In this document: positions 44,255-51,983 of the stretch, piece by piece
How the letters are laid out: each line of letters starts with the position of its first letter
Numbering within the stretch: position 1 is the stretch's first letter
Assembly: GCF_000422485.1 (NCBI RefSeq)
Contig: NZ_KE383849.1
Location: forward strand, 245,885-309,884
Direction: 5' to 3'
DNA length: 64,000 bases
DNA from: Paenibacillus pasadenensis DSM 19293
GTDB lineage: Bacteria > Bacillota > Bacilli > Paenibacillales > Paenibacillaceae
Made by a program: the position numbers and the translations under genes
The notes under the pieces: generated by a model
Databases searched by the model: none
The model's input: the letters and a program-made list of their open reading frames with translations, nothing else
What the model was told of the DNA's origin: nothing

Positions 44255-44563
44255 ATGGACTACTCCACGATGTGTCCCAAGTATGAGGCGGCGATCGAGC
44301 TGCTCGGCAAGAAATGGACGGGCCTGATCATCCGCGTGCTGCTTGGAGGACCGAAGCGGTTCAAGGAAATCAAGGAGCAGATTCCGGAGATGAGCGACAA
44401 GATGCTGACCGACCGGATGAAGGAGCTCGAGACGAGCCAGATCGTTACCCGCAACGTGTATCCGGAGATGCCGGTTCGCATTGAATATGAGCTGACCGAA
44501 AAGGGACGGCATCTGAAGCCGGTCATCGAGTCCATTCAGGACTGGGGAGAAGATTGGCTCTAA
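44255..44563 (+). CDS. HxlR-family transcriptional regulator
   Basis: 102 residues; winged-helix with the family's CPKYEAAIELLGKKWTGLII start, RFKEIKEQIPEMSDKMLTDRMKELE and EYELTEKGRHLKPVI. A single Cys (residue 6) sits at the conserved position used by redox or aldehyde sensors of this family. ATG at 44255 is 8 nt from AAGGAG; the ATG at 44249 is too near. Terminator follows. Probably represses the divergent doxX. Confidence 0.9.
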   Translation: MDYSTMCPKYEAAIELLGKKWTGLIIRVLLGGPKRFKEIKEQIPEMSDKMLTDRMKELETSQIVTRNVYPEMPVRIEYELTEKGRHLKPVIESIQDWGEDWL

Positions 44564-44573
44564 TCGCCGCCGC

Positions 44574-44596
44574 GCCGCCTGCAGGCGGCTTTTTTT
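44574..44596 (+). terminator. Intrinsic terminator of the hxlR-like gene
   Basis: GCCGCC (44574-44579) pairs with GGCGGC (44584-44589), followed by seven T. Confidence 0.85.
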
Positions 44597-44736
44597 CGTT
44601 CCGTTAGCAGCATATGAGCGCGCGGCCGGGATTAGGACCGCTCTTGACGGCCGAGCTTCCGCATCGATAGTGGAAACGCTTCTTCGCGGGCGATATACTA
44701 AAGAGGATATCTACAAGCGGACAGTGAGGGTGAGGC

Positions 44737-45669
44737 ATGGACAACGAAAAGATCAAGCAGGCGTATGCGGAGCTCGGGCTGGAGCCAGGCGCCGCGAAGG
44801 AAGACGTGGAGAAGCGGTACGACCTGCTGCTCCGCCGCGCGCGCAGCAGCAGGTCGGGAGCGCAGCTGCAGGAGGGCCAGGTCGAGCTGGAGCGGATCAA
44901 CGCCGCCTACCGGACCATCCAGGAGCGGGATCGCGCGGAATCGACCGAAGCGTACAACGAGCAGGCCTACGGCAAATATAAAGGCATGGCTCCCGCGATG
45001 CAGAAGATCGACCATTTCTTCAGCTATTATAAATTCCATCTGCTCGGAGCGATCGTGCTCATCGCCGCCGTCGTCTACGGCATCAACGCCTATCAGGACA
45101 AGAAGCGCGAGGAGGCCGAGCTGGCCAAGCTGCCTCCGGCCGCGATCGCCGTCTCGTTTTTCGGCCAGTTCATCGGCGCGGACGGCAGCAGCCCGATCGG
45201 CGGCGGCGTCGACCTGAAGACGGCCGAGGAGCAGATCGTGAAGCGGTTCCCCGATTGGAAGCGGGCGATCGTGCATCTGACCTTCGTCCCGGAAGAGCCG
45301 CAGTCGAGTCAGGATATGGCCATGGTCCAAAAAAGCCTCATCGACCTCATCTCGAACAAGGACGACGTCTATATTTTGGACAAGCTGAACTTCGAGAAGC
45401 TGGCGCGAGACGGCGCCCTGGTCGATCTCGCCCCTCACGCCGCCAAGCTCGGCCTCGATGCAGACGACAGCCGCGCCGTGCGCACCGTGACGACGGACGA
45501 TCCGTCGACGGAGCAATGGTTCGGGGTCGACGTCTCCGACAGCCCGCTGATCAAAAGCATGGGCCTTGCCGGCAACACGTTCATCGCCACCATCCGCGCC
45601 GACACGCAAAAGCTCGACAACTCCTTGCAGCTGATCCAAGCCGCAGCGACGGATACAGCAGCTCCTTGA
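44737..45669 (+). CDS. Membrane protein with N-terminal J-domain-like region
   Basis: 310 residues. Residues 1-65 resemble a degenerate J domain (IKQAYAELGLEPGAAKEDVEKRYDLLLRRAR, then NAAYRTIQERD) but lack the HPD tripeptide, so DnaK stimulation is unlikely. One membrane helix at about 101-117 (FHLLGAIVLIAAVVYGIN), then an outer domain of about 190 residues without recognised motifs, possibly solute-binding-like (ILDKLNFEKLARDGALVDL, residues about 210-230). Function unknown. Preceded by GTGAGGG-type ribosome site; terminator follows. Confidence 0.75.
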   Translation: MDNEKIKQAYAELGLEPGAAKEDVEKRYDLLLRRARSSRSGAQLQEGQVELERINAAYRTIQERDRAESTEAYNEQAYGKYKGMAPAMQKIDHFFSYYKFHLLGAIVLIAAVVYGINAYQDKKREEAELAKLPPAAIAVSFFGQFIGADGSSPIGGGVDLKTAEEQIVKRFPDWKRAIVHLTFVPEEPQSSQDMAMVQKSLIDLISNKDDVYILDKLNFEKLARDGALVDLAPHAAKLGLDADDSRAVRTVTTDDPSTEQWFGVDVSDSPLIKSMGLAGNTFIATIRADTQKLDNSLQLIQAAATDTAAP

Positions 45670-45700
45670 TCTTGATGGCGAGCGGACAGACGATCCTTTG

Positions 45701-45728
45701 AAAAGACGGCCTATAGGCCGTTTTTTTT
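45701..45728 (+). terminator. Intrinsic terminator of the J-domain-like gene
   Basis: ACGGCCTATAGGCCGT (45706-45721), then T-run to 45728. Island C begins right after. Confidence 0.9.
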
Positions 45729-45734
45729 CGCCCG

Positions 45735-45830
45735 GAAGCGGACAGCGGTGCTGGAACCGTTGCCGCTTCTCCACGAGCCACGTCCGCTTCGCAGAGAGTC
45801 GCTCCGATCTCCATGCCCTCGAGGATTTCG
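45735..45830 (+). repeat. Island C, decayed module 2
   Basis: Shares GCCGCTTCTCCACGAGCC, GTCCGCTTCGC and CGCTCCGATCTCC with module 2 of islands A, B and D, but rearranged and shortened. Confidence 0.5.
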
Positions 45831-45871
45831 GCGATCGCGCATTCTCCGCAACGCTCTAAAGCCTCTATAAC

Positions 45872-46085
45872 GGGCTGAACCCCTGGGAAAATCGGGTTAT
45901 AGCTGCTCGCAGGCTCGTCTTTCAGGCTCCAACCCGAATAAATCGGCTTACAGCGGCTCGGCAGCCCCTATTTCAAGCTGCAACCCGAATAATTCGGGTT
46001 ACAGCGGCTGACCAACCCGTCTTTCAGGCTCCAACCCGAATAATTCGGCTTACAGCGGCTCGCCAGTCCTTCTTTCAGGCTCCAA
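45872..46085 (+). repeat. Island C, module 3: 51-bp tandem repeat, four copies
   Basis: Equivalent positions (GTTACAGC or GCTTACAGC) at 45896, 45947, 45998 and 46049, exactly 51 bp apart. The third copy holds the perfect palindrome AACCCGAATAATTCGGGTT; it differs from the island A palindrome at both arms in a pairing-conserving way. Confidence 0.85.
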
Positions 46086-46097
46086 CCGCCACGCCTG

Positions 46098-46240
46098 CCT
46101 ACCGGAGTTACTTGATTTGACCTCGCAACTCCGCCCGGTTCGGCTCCACTTGCCCGAGTTACTCGGTTTTTCCGCGCATCTCCGACCGTTTGGTCCTCCA
46201 CTCGCCCGAGTTACTCGGTTTTTCCGCGCAACTCCGACCG
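46098..46240 (+). repeat. Island C, module 4: three copies of the hairpin-plus-T5 unit
   Basis: GAGTTACT starts at 46105 (degenerate), 46156 and 46208, spacing 51 and 52. In-between sequence resembles that of island B. Confidence 0.85.
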
Positions 46241-46245
46241 GATGG

Positions 46246-46598
46246 TTGGCGTGCTGACTCGATGAGGGGCGCAAGCGCCTTGGTTCGCGCCAGCGGTTTG
46301 GTTTACACGCCCTATTCGAGGGGCGGGCCAGCAAGCCGCATGCGGCTTGCTGGCTGATCTGCGGCGGCCGATTCGTGCTGGCCGCTGAGAAGCGCTGCCG
46401 TCTCCCAGGTAAGCGGGAGACGCCCCCTCCCCCAAATAAAAAGGGGGAGCAGAGAAGACAGGGACAAGGCAAGCGGAGCGAGACGATGCCTTTCGGAGAA
46501 GCGGCAGCGGTCCTCTTGGAAGACGGATGGCCTCCGAATAGGAGGTCAAAAAATCAGGGCATCCGGCTTCCAGTGGAATCGGAGAAAGGCTCGGCTCG
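46246..46598 (+). repeat. Island C, module 6: about 350-bp block with stacked palindromes
   Basis: Close copy of 25624-25976. Here the central palindrome is perfect over 26 bp (46328-46353, centre CCGCATGCGG). Also contains the GTCTCCC/GGGAGAC and CTCCCCC/GGGGGAG hairpins. Confidence 0.8.
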
Positions 46599-46765
46599 CG
46601 CAGCGGGCTTCTTGTCCACCGGAGTGGCTCGGATCGCGCAGCGGGCTTCTTGTCCCTAGTATGCTGCCGGCTGCCTGCCGAGAAAGGCTCGGCTCGCGCA
46701 GCGGGCTTCTTGTCCACCGGAGTAGCCCGGATCGCGCAGCCGACTTCCTGTCCCCTGAAGTCCCC
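46599..46765 (+). repeat. Island C, module 5: 38-bp tandem repeat, about four copies
   Basis: CTTGTCC at 46611, 46649, 46709 and a variant near 46748. The 60-bp interval (46649-46709) carries the same extra segment (AGTATGCTGCCGGCTGCCTG) as in island B. Confidence 0.8.
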
Positions 46766-46775
46766 TTTCCAAGCC

Positions 46776-46819
46776 AAAAAAGCCTCCCGAACCGCTCGCA
46801 AAGAGCAGTCCGGAAGGCT
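46776..46819 (-). terminator. Intrinsic terminator of the sdhCAB operon
   Basis: AGCCTCCCGA (46781-46790) pairs with the complementary arm (46810-46819); six T follow on the minus strand. Confidence 0.8.
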
Positions 46820-46834
46820 TTCCTATTGCCGAGC

Positions 46835-47605
46835 CTAGAAACTCAGCCAGTTCTTGAACAGCTGCGCCGTCGTGTCGCGGTTGATCGCGGCGATCGACGT
46901 CGTGAGCGGGATGCCCTTCGGGCAGGAGCGGACGCAGTTCTGCGAGTTGCCGCAGCCCTCGATGCCGCCGTCTTCCATCAGCGTCTCCAGGCGCTCGGCC
47001 TTGTTCATCTCGCCCGTCGGATGGGCGTTGAACAGGCGTACCTGAGAGATCGCCGCCGGGCCGATGAAGCTCGAACGGTCGTTGACGTTCGGGCAGGCTT
47101 CGAGGCAGACGCCGCAGGTCATGCACTTGGACAGCTCATAGGCCCATTGGCGCTTCGTCTCGGCCATGCGCGGTCCGGGACCGAGGTCGTACGTGCCGTC
47201 GATCGGAATCCAGGCCTTGACGCGCTTGAGCGCGTTGAACATGCGCTCGCGGTTGATGACGAGGTCGCGCACGACCGGAAACGTGCTCATCGGAGCGACG
47301 CGCACCGGCTGCTCCAGCTTGTCGACGAGCGCGCTGCACGCCTGGCGCGGCTTGCCGTTGATGACCATCGAGCAGGCGCCGCAAACTTCCTCGAGACAGT
47401 TGGACTCCCAGACGACCGGAGTCGTCTTGGCGCCATCGGTCTTGACCGGGTTGCGCTGGATCTCCATCAGCGCGCTGATGACGTTCATGTTGGGACGGTA
47501 CGGAAGCTCGAACTCCTCGGTATAAGGAGCCGCTTCCGGCGAGTCTTGGCGGGTGATGATGAATTTGACCGTCTTGCCCGCCTTGACCGGGGTTTCGGTT
47601 GCCAT
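46835..47605 (-). CDS. sdhB: Succinate dehydrogenase iron-sulfur subunit
   Basis: 256 residues; carries electrons from the flavoprotein to the membrane anchor. Three cluster motifs in order: [2Fe-2S] CLEEVCGACSMVINGKPRQAC (split, about residues 70-90), [4Fe-4S] CMTCGVCLEACP and [3Fe-4S] CGNSQNCVRSCPKG. GAGGAGGGAG precedes the ATG. Last gene of sdhCAB, 18 bp after sdhA. Confidence 0.96.
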   Translation of the reverse strand: MATETPVKAGKTVKFIITRQDSPEAAPYTEEFELPYRPNMNVISALMEIQRNPVKTDGAKTTPVVWESNCLEEVCGACSMVINGKPRQACSALVDKLEQPVRVAPMSTFPVVRDLVINRERMFNALKRVKAWIPIDGTYDLGPGPRMAETKRQWAYELSKCMTCGVCLEACPNVNDRSSFIGPAAISQVRLFNAHPTGEMNKAERLETLMEDGGIEGCGNSQNCVRSCPKGIPLTTSIAAINRDTTAQLFKNWLSF

Positions 47606-47623
47606 GGTCGTTCTCCCTCCTCG

Positions 47624-49372
47624 TTAGGACTTGTTGCTCGAGTAGTCGCGCTTGCGCGGCTTGATGAGCGAGGTGTCGACATCCTCGTACGAGATCTCCG
47701 GACCTTCCGTCGTCCACTTGGCGATCGTCGTCTTGAGGAACTGCTCGTCGTTGCGCTCCGGGAACTCCGGCTTGTAGTGCGCGCCGCGGCTCTCGTCGCG
47801 CAGCAGGGCGCCCTTGGTCATCGCCTCGGCCAGCTCCAGCATGTTCCACAGCTGGCGCGTGTAGGCGACGCCGGCGTTGTTCCAGCGCGCGGTATCGTTG
47901 ATGTTGATGTTGGAATAGCGCTGCTTGAGCTCCTTGATCTTGTCGATCGTCTGCACGAGGCGGTCGTTGTAGCGGACGACGGTCATGTTGTTCGTCATCC
48001 ACTCGCCGAGCTCCTTGCCGAGCACGTAGGCGTTCTCCGTGCCGCCGAGCTTCAGGATCGACTCGTAGTTGTCCGTGCGCAGCTTGACCTCGCGGTCGAA
48101 GATGGAGGACGGAGCGTCCTCGGCGGACTTCTTGAGCCCCTTGATGTATTCGACTGCCTTCGGTCCCGTCACCATGCCGCCGAAGATGGCCGACAGCAGC
48201 GAGTTCGCGCCGAGACGGTTGGCTCCGTGGTACTGGTAGTCGCATTCGCCGCAAGCGAACAGGCCCGGGATGTTGGTCATCTGGTTGTAGTCGACCCACA
48301 GTCCGCCCATCGAGTAGTGGACAGCCGGGAAGATCTTCATCGGCAGCTTGCGCGGATCGTCGCCGACGAACTTCTCGTAGATCTCGATGATGCCGCCGAG
48401 CTTGACGTCAAGCTCCTTGGGATCCTTGTGCGACAGGTCGAGGTAGACCATGTTCTCGCCGCCAATGCCGAGCTTCTCGTCCACGCAGACGGAGAAGATC
48501 TCGCGGGTGGCGATGTCGCGCGGCACGAGGTTGCCGTAGGCGGGATACTTTTCTTCGAGGAAGTACCACGGCTTGCCGTCCTTGTACGTCCAGATGCGTC
48601 CGCCCTCGCCGCGCGCCGACTCGGACATGAGGCGGTTCTTGTCGTCGCCCGGGATGGCCGTCGGGTGGATCTGGATCATCTCGCCGTTGGCGTAGCTGAC
48701 GCCCTGCTGGTACACCGCGCTCGCCGCGGTGCCCGTATTGATGACCGAGTTGGTCGTCTTGCCGAAAATGATGCCGGGGCCGCCGGTCGCCAGGATGACC
48801 GCGTCCGCGCGGAAGGAGACGACCTCCATCGTGCGCAGGTCCTGGCCGGTGATGCCGCGGCAGACGCCGTCGTCGTCGAGCACCGCGCCCATGAACTCGA
48901 AATGCTCATGCTTGCTGACGAGGCCGGCGGCCTCCCAGCGGCGAACCTGCTCGTCCAGCGCGTACAGCAGCTGCTGGCCGGTCGTCGCGCCCGCGAACGC
49001 CGTGCGGTGGTATTGCGTGCCGCCGAAGCGGCGGAAGTCGAGCAGGCCCTCCGGCGTGCGGCTGAACATGACGCCCATGCGGTCCATCAGGTGGATGATG
49101 CCGGGAGCGGCCTCGCACATCGCCTTGACCGGAGGCTGGTTGGCGAGGAAGTCGCCGCCGTAGACCGTATCGTCGAAGTGCTCCCAAGGAGAGTCGCCTT
49201 CGCCCTTCGTATTGACGGCTCCGTTGATGCCGCCTTGCGCGCACACGGAGTGCGAGCGTTTTACGGGCACCAGGGAGAACAGGTTGACGTGGACGCCGGC
49301 TTCGGCCGCCTTGATCGTGGCCATGAGCCCGGCCAGTCCGCCGCCGACGACGATGATGTTGTTTTTAGCCAT
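47624..49372 (-). CDS. sdhA: Succinate dehydrogenase flavoprotein subunit
   Basis: 582 residues. N-terminal FAD-binding dinucleotide fold (NIIVVGGGLAGLMATIKAAE), FAD-linking His region SHSVCAQGGINGA, catalytic region QYHRTAFAGATTGQQLLYAL, and C-terminal ESRGAHYKPEFPERND. Typical of the Bacillus-type (three-subunit, cytochrome b558) enzyme oxidising succinate with menaquinone. AAGGAGG upstream. Confidence 0.96.
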   Translation of the reverse strand: MAKNNIIVVGGGLAGLMATIKAAEAGVHVNLFSLVPVKRSHSVCAQGGINGAVNTKGEGDSPWEHFDDTVYGGDFLANQPPVKAMCEAAPGIIHLMDRMGVMFSRTPEGLLDFRRFGGTQYHRTAFAGATTGQQLLYALDEQVRRWEAAGLVSKHEHFEFMGAVLDDDGVCRGITGQDLRTMEVVSFRADAVILATGGPGIIFGKTTNSVINTGTAASAVYQQGVSYANGEMIQIHPTAIPGDDKNRLMSESARGEGGRIWTYKDGKPWYFLEEKYPAYGNLVPRDIATREIFSVCVDEKLGIGGENMVYLDLSHKDPKELDVKLGGIIEIYEKFVGDDPRKLPMKIFPAVHYSMGGLWVDYNQMTNIPGLFACGECDYQYHGANRLGANSLLSAIFGGMVTGPKAVEYIKGLKKSAEDAPSSIFDREVKLRTDNYESILKLGGTENAYVLGKELGEWMTNNMTVVRYNDRLVQTIDKIKELKQRYSNININDTARWNNAGVAYTRQLWNMLELAEAMTKGALLRDESRGAHYKPEFPERNDEQFLKTTIAKWTTEGPEISYEDVDTSLIKPRKRDYSSNKS

Positions 49373-49399
49373 GTGAGTGGGTCCTCCTTCTCTATCGTG

Positions 49400-50065
49400 T
49401 TATCCGATCCAGGTCCGTACGGCCGCTGCCGTCTCCGCGAACTCGTCGCTGCGGAAGGCCGCGATCGAGAGCAGGAACAGAGCCGACACGATGACGAAGA
49501 CGCCCATCCAGATGTAGGAGGAGATGCGCTGCGCGCGCGGGCCGACGGTGATGCCCCAGCTCACGAGGAAGGACCACATGCCGTTGGCGAAGTGGAAGAC
49601 GGCGGCCAGGACGCCGATCGTGTACAGGACGACGCTGACCGGATTCGTGAAGATCTCATGCATCTGATGGCCGAGCTGTTCATGCGTCAGCTCGCCGATC
49701 AGCACCTGGTAGCGGGTCTGATAGACATGCCATACGATGAAGATGAACGTAATGACGCCCGACAGGCGCTGAAGCGTGAACGCCCAGTTGCGTCCGTATT
49801 GGAAGCGGGAGTTGTTCCAGTTCGACTGGTAGGCGACGTAAAGGCCGTATACCCCGTGGAAGATCAGCGGCAGGAAGATGCCGAAAATCTCCAGGAAGAA
49901 GATCAGCGGCAAGCCGTTGAGCATCTCGACGCTTTCGTTGAACCCTTCCGGGCCTCCCTCGAACGCCGAGTAGTTGGTGATGGCGTGATTCACGAGGAAC
50001 AGGGCGAGCGGAACGACCCCGAGCAGCGAGTGGAGCTTGCGCGCCAAATAGGAATTTCCTTTCAT
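49400..50065 (-). CDS. sdhC: Succinate dehydrogenase cytochrome b558 subunit
   Basis: 221 residues, five membrane helices, two-haem single anchor subunit. Haem-ligand histidines are visible in HSLLGVVPLALFLVNHAI, FHGVYGLYV, VWHVYQTRYQV and FHFANGMWSF. First gene of sdhCAB. AAGGAG lies 11 nt from the ATG; promoter about 65 bp upstream. Confidence 0.94.
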   Translation of the reverse strand: MKGNSYLARKLHSLLGVVPLALFLVNHAITNYSAFEGGPEGFNESVEMLNGLPLIFFLEIFGIFLPLIFHGVYGLYVAYQSNWNNSRFQYGRNWAFTLQRLSGVITFIFIVWHVYQTRYQVLIGELTHEQLGHQMHEIFTNPVSVVLYTIGVLAAVFHFANGMWSFLVSWGITVGPRAQRISSYIWMGVFVIVSALFLLSIAAFRSDEFAETAAAVRTWIG

Positions 50066-50129
50066 AAATAATGCGTTCTCCTTTCCAGCCGTTTGAATGC
50101 GTAATCATCGTCAGGGACAAACCTTATCC

Positions 50130-50158
50130 ATTTTACAGCCCGTTCTTGGGAGCGTCAA
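50130..50158 (-). promoter_or_regulatory. Sigma-A promoter of sdhCAB
   Basis: Minus-strand TTGACG (50153-50158), 17-bp spacer, TAAAAT (50130-50135). Confidence 0.7.
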
Positions 50159-50239
50159 CAATTCACGACAGCATCCGACTTCAGGACGGACACAGATTAG
50201 CCACAGTTCCCATCGTACCCTTTTTTCGCTTATAAAGAT

Positions 50240-50270
50240 ATTGTTTATTTTTTATACAATGTTATAACAT
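50240..50270. promoter_or_regulatory. Candidate LysR-type operator between sdhC and the LysR gene
   Basis: ATTGT-N11-ACAAT at 50240-50260 has the T-N11-A form bound by LysR-type regulators; ATGTTATAACAT (50259-50270) overlaps its right end as a 12-bp palindrome. Located about 45 bp upstream of the LysR start and about 100 bp from the sdh promoter, so autoregulation is the simplest reading. Confidence 0.5.
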
Positions 50271-50311
50271 AGGAGCATAAGCAAATCGGATCGCCGAAAG
50301 GATGGAACGCG

Positions 50312-51244
50312 ATGCAGGAAGATCTTCAGCTGTTCGCCGTCATCGTCGAGCAGTCGAGCATGAACAAGGCGTCGGCGCTGCTCAACCTGTCGCAGCCCGC
50401 CCTCTCGCGCAAGATCGCCAAGCTCGAGGAGGAGCTCGGAGCGCCGCTGTTCCGCCGCGTCGGACGCCGCCTGGAGCTGACGCGCATCGGCGAGCTGACG
50501 TACGACTACGCCGTGCAGCTGCGCCAAATGCATCGGCAGTATCTGCTCACGCTGGCCGAGTTCAAGCAGACCCACCGCTTCACGCTGACGATCGGCGCCA
50601 GCCTGACGACGCTGCAGACGACGCTGCCCGACCTCATCCAGGCGCTGACCGCCAGCCATCCCGAGATCGACATCAAGGCCGTGACCGGCAAGACCCACGA
50701 GATCGTCTCGCTCGTCCGGGACCGGAAAATCGAGCTCGGCCTTGTGGCATCCGTCATCGACGATCCGCAGCTGCACTGCGTGAAGCTGTTCGACGACCAT
50801 CTCGAGCTCGTGCTGCCGCGCGGGCGCATGCTGTCCGACAAGCTCGCGATCGGCGACCTGAACGGGCTGCCGATGATCCTGTTCTCCAAGGGAACCTGGT
50901 TCCGCACGCTTACCGACGAGCTGTTCGACAAGTTCCGCCTGCATCCCGACGTGCGCATGGAGATCGACTCCTTCGAGGCGATCCTGCGCCTGCTGCATAC
51001 ATGCGGAGCGGCGACGCTGCTGCCGCGATCGTACATCCGGCCGCAGATGGCGGAGGACAACGACCTCATGCTCGTGCCGCTGCCGGAGCTGAAAAAGACT
51101 CGGCGCACGACCTCGCTCATCCACGGCGATCCGTCGCTGCTCGAGCCTGTCGTCCGCCAATGGATCGCGGAAGCGGCGGCCGGCTACGCGGCGCGTTCAG
51201 GCTTGCCGCTGAGCGCCCGCAGCGGCCTGCCGGGCCAGCCGTAG
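50312..51244 (+). CDS. LysR-family transcriptional regulator, divergent from sdhCAB
   Basis: 310 residues: N-terminal helix-turn-helix (FAVIVEQSSMNKASALLNLS to RKIAKLEEELG) and effector-binding domain (about 92-295). AAAGGATGG precedes the ATG. Its divergent placement suggests control of sdhCAB or of itself; in Bacillus a LysR-type protein (CcpC) controls citrate-cycle genes, but this protein is not clearly its orthologue. Ligand unknown. Confidence 0.85.
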   Translation: MQEDLQLFAVIVEQSSMNKASALLNLSQPALSRKIAKLEEELGAPLFRRVGRRLELTRIGELTYDYAVQLRQMHRQYLLTLAEFKQTHRFTLTIGASLTTLQTTLPDLIQALTASHPEIDIKAVTGKTHEIVSLVRDRKIELGLVASVIDDPQLHCVKLFDDHLELVLPRGRMLSDKLAIGDLNGLPMILFSKGTWFRTLTDELFDKFRLHPDVRMEIDSFEAILRLLHTCGAATLLPRSYIRPQMAEDNDLMLVPLPELKKTRRTTSLIHGDPSLLEPVVRQWIAEAAAGYAARSGLPLSARSGLPGQP

Positions 51245-51284
51245 CCGCTTGCCGGCTCGGTCCGCCGCAGCCGGATGCCCTCAG

Positions 51285-51962
51285 TCAGCGCTCGCTGACC
51301 ATGTTCTCGAAGTCCTCGATCCCCTCGTTCGTGCCGATGACGACCATGACGTCGCGCTCGGCCAGCACCTGCTCGGCCTTGGGCGCGATGATGATGCCTT
51401 GCGGCTTGTTGACGGCTACGATGCTGCAGCCGAACCGCTTGCGCGGATCGATGTCGGCGAGCGTCTTGCCCGCCAAGCAGCGCGGCACGGACAGCTCCGC
51501 CACGGAGTAATCGGAGCTCAGCTCGATGTAGTCGAGCAGGTTCGGCGAGACGAGCTGATGGGCGACGCGGATGCCCATATCGCGCTCGGGATAGATGACC
51601 CGATCGGCGCCGAGCTTCTCCAGCACGCGCCCGTGCAGCTCGCTGACCGCCTTGACGACGACCTTTTTGACCCCGGCGTCCTTGACGAGGATCGCCGTCA
51701 TGATGCTGGCCTGGATATCCCCGCCGATGGCGACGATGCAGCAGTCGAAATTGCGGATGCCGAGCGCGCGCAGAGCCTCCTCGTCCGTCGAGTCCGCGCA
51801 GGCGGTATGCGTGAGCGTGCCGCTCAGATCGTCGACGAGCTCCTCGCTGCGGTCGATGCCGAGCACCTCATGGCCGAGCTGCACGAGCTCCTTGCCGAGG
51901 CTGGATCCGAAACGGCCCAGTCCGATGACGCAGAATTGACTTCCTTTGGCTCCCTTACCCAT
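51285..51962 (-). CDS. ktrA: K+ uptake regulatory subunit KtrA/KtrC
   Basis: 225 residues: RCK-N domain with nucleotide-binding VIGLGRFGSSLGKELVQLGHEVLGID (split, about 12-37) and an RCK-C domain (about 140-220) of the kind that binds c-di-AMP in KtrA/KtrC. Forms a cytoplasmic ring that gates the KtrB/D channel. Follows ktrB by 21 bp, in one operon under the c-di-AMP riboswitch. KtrA versus KtrC not decided. Confidence 0.9.
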   Translation of the reverse strand: MGKGAKGSQFCVIGLGRFGSSLGKELVQLGHEVLGIDRSEELVDDLSGTLTHTACADSTDEEALRALGIRNFDCCIVAIGGDIQASIMTAILVKDAGVKKVVVKAVSELHGRVLEKLGADRVIYPERDMGIRVAHQLVSPNLLDYIELSSDYSVAELSVPRCLAGKTLADIDPRKRFGCSIVAVNKPQGIIIAPKAEQVLAERDVMVVIGTNEGIEDFENMVSER

Positions 51963-51983
51963 TGTCTCTCTTTCTTTCCTTTC

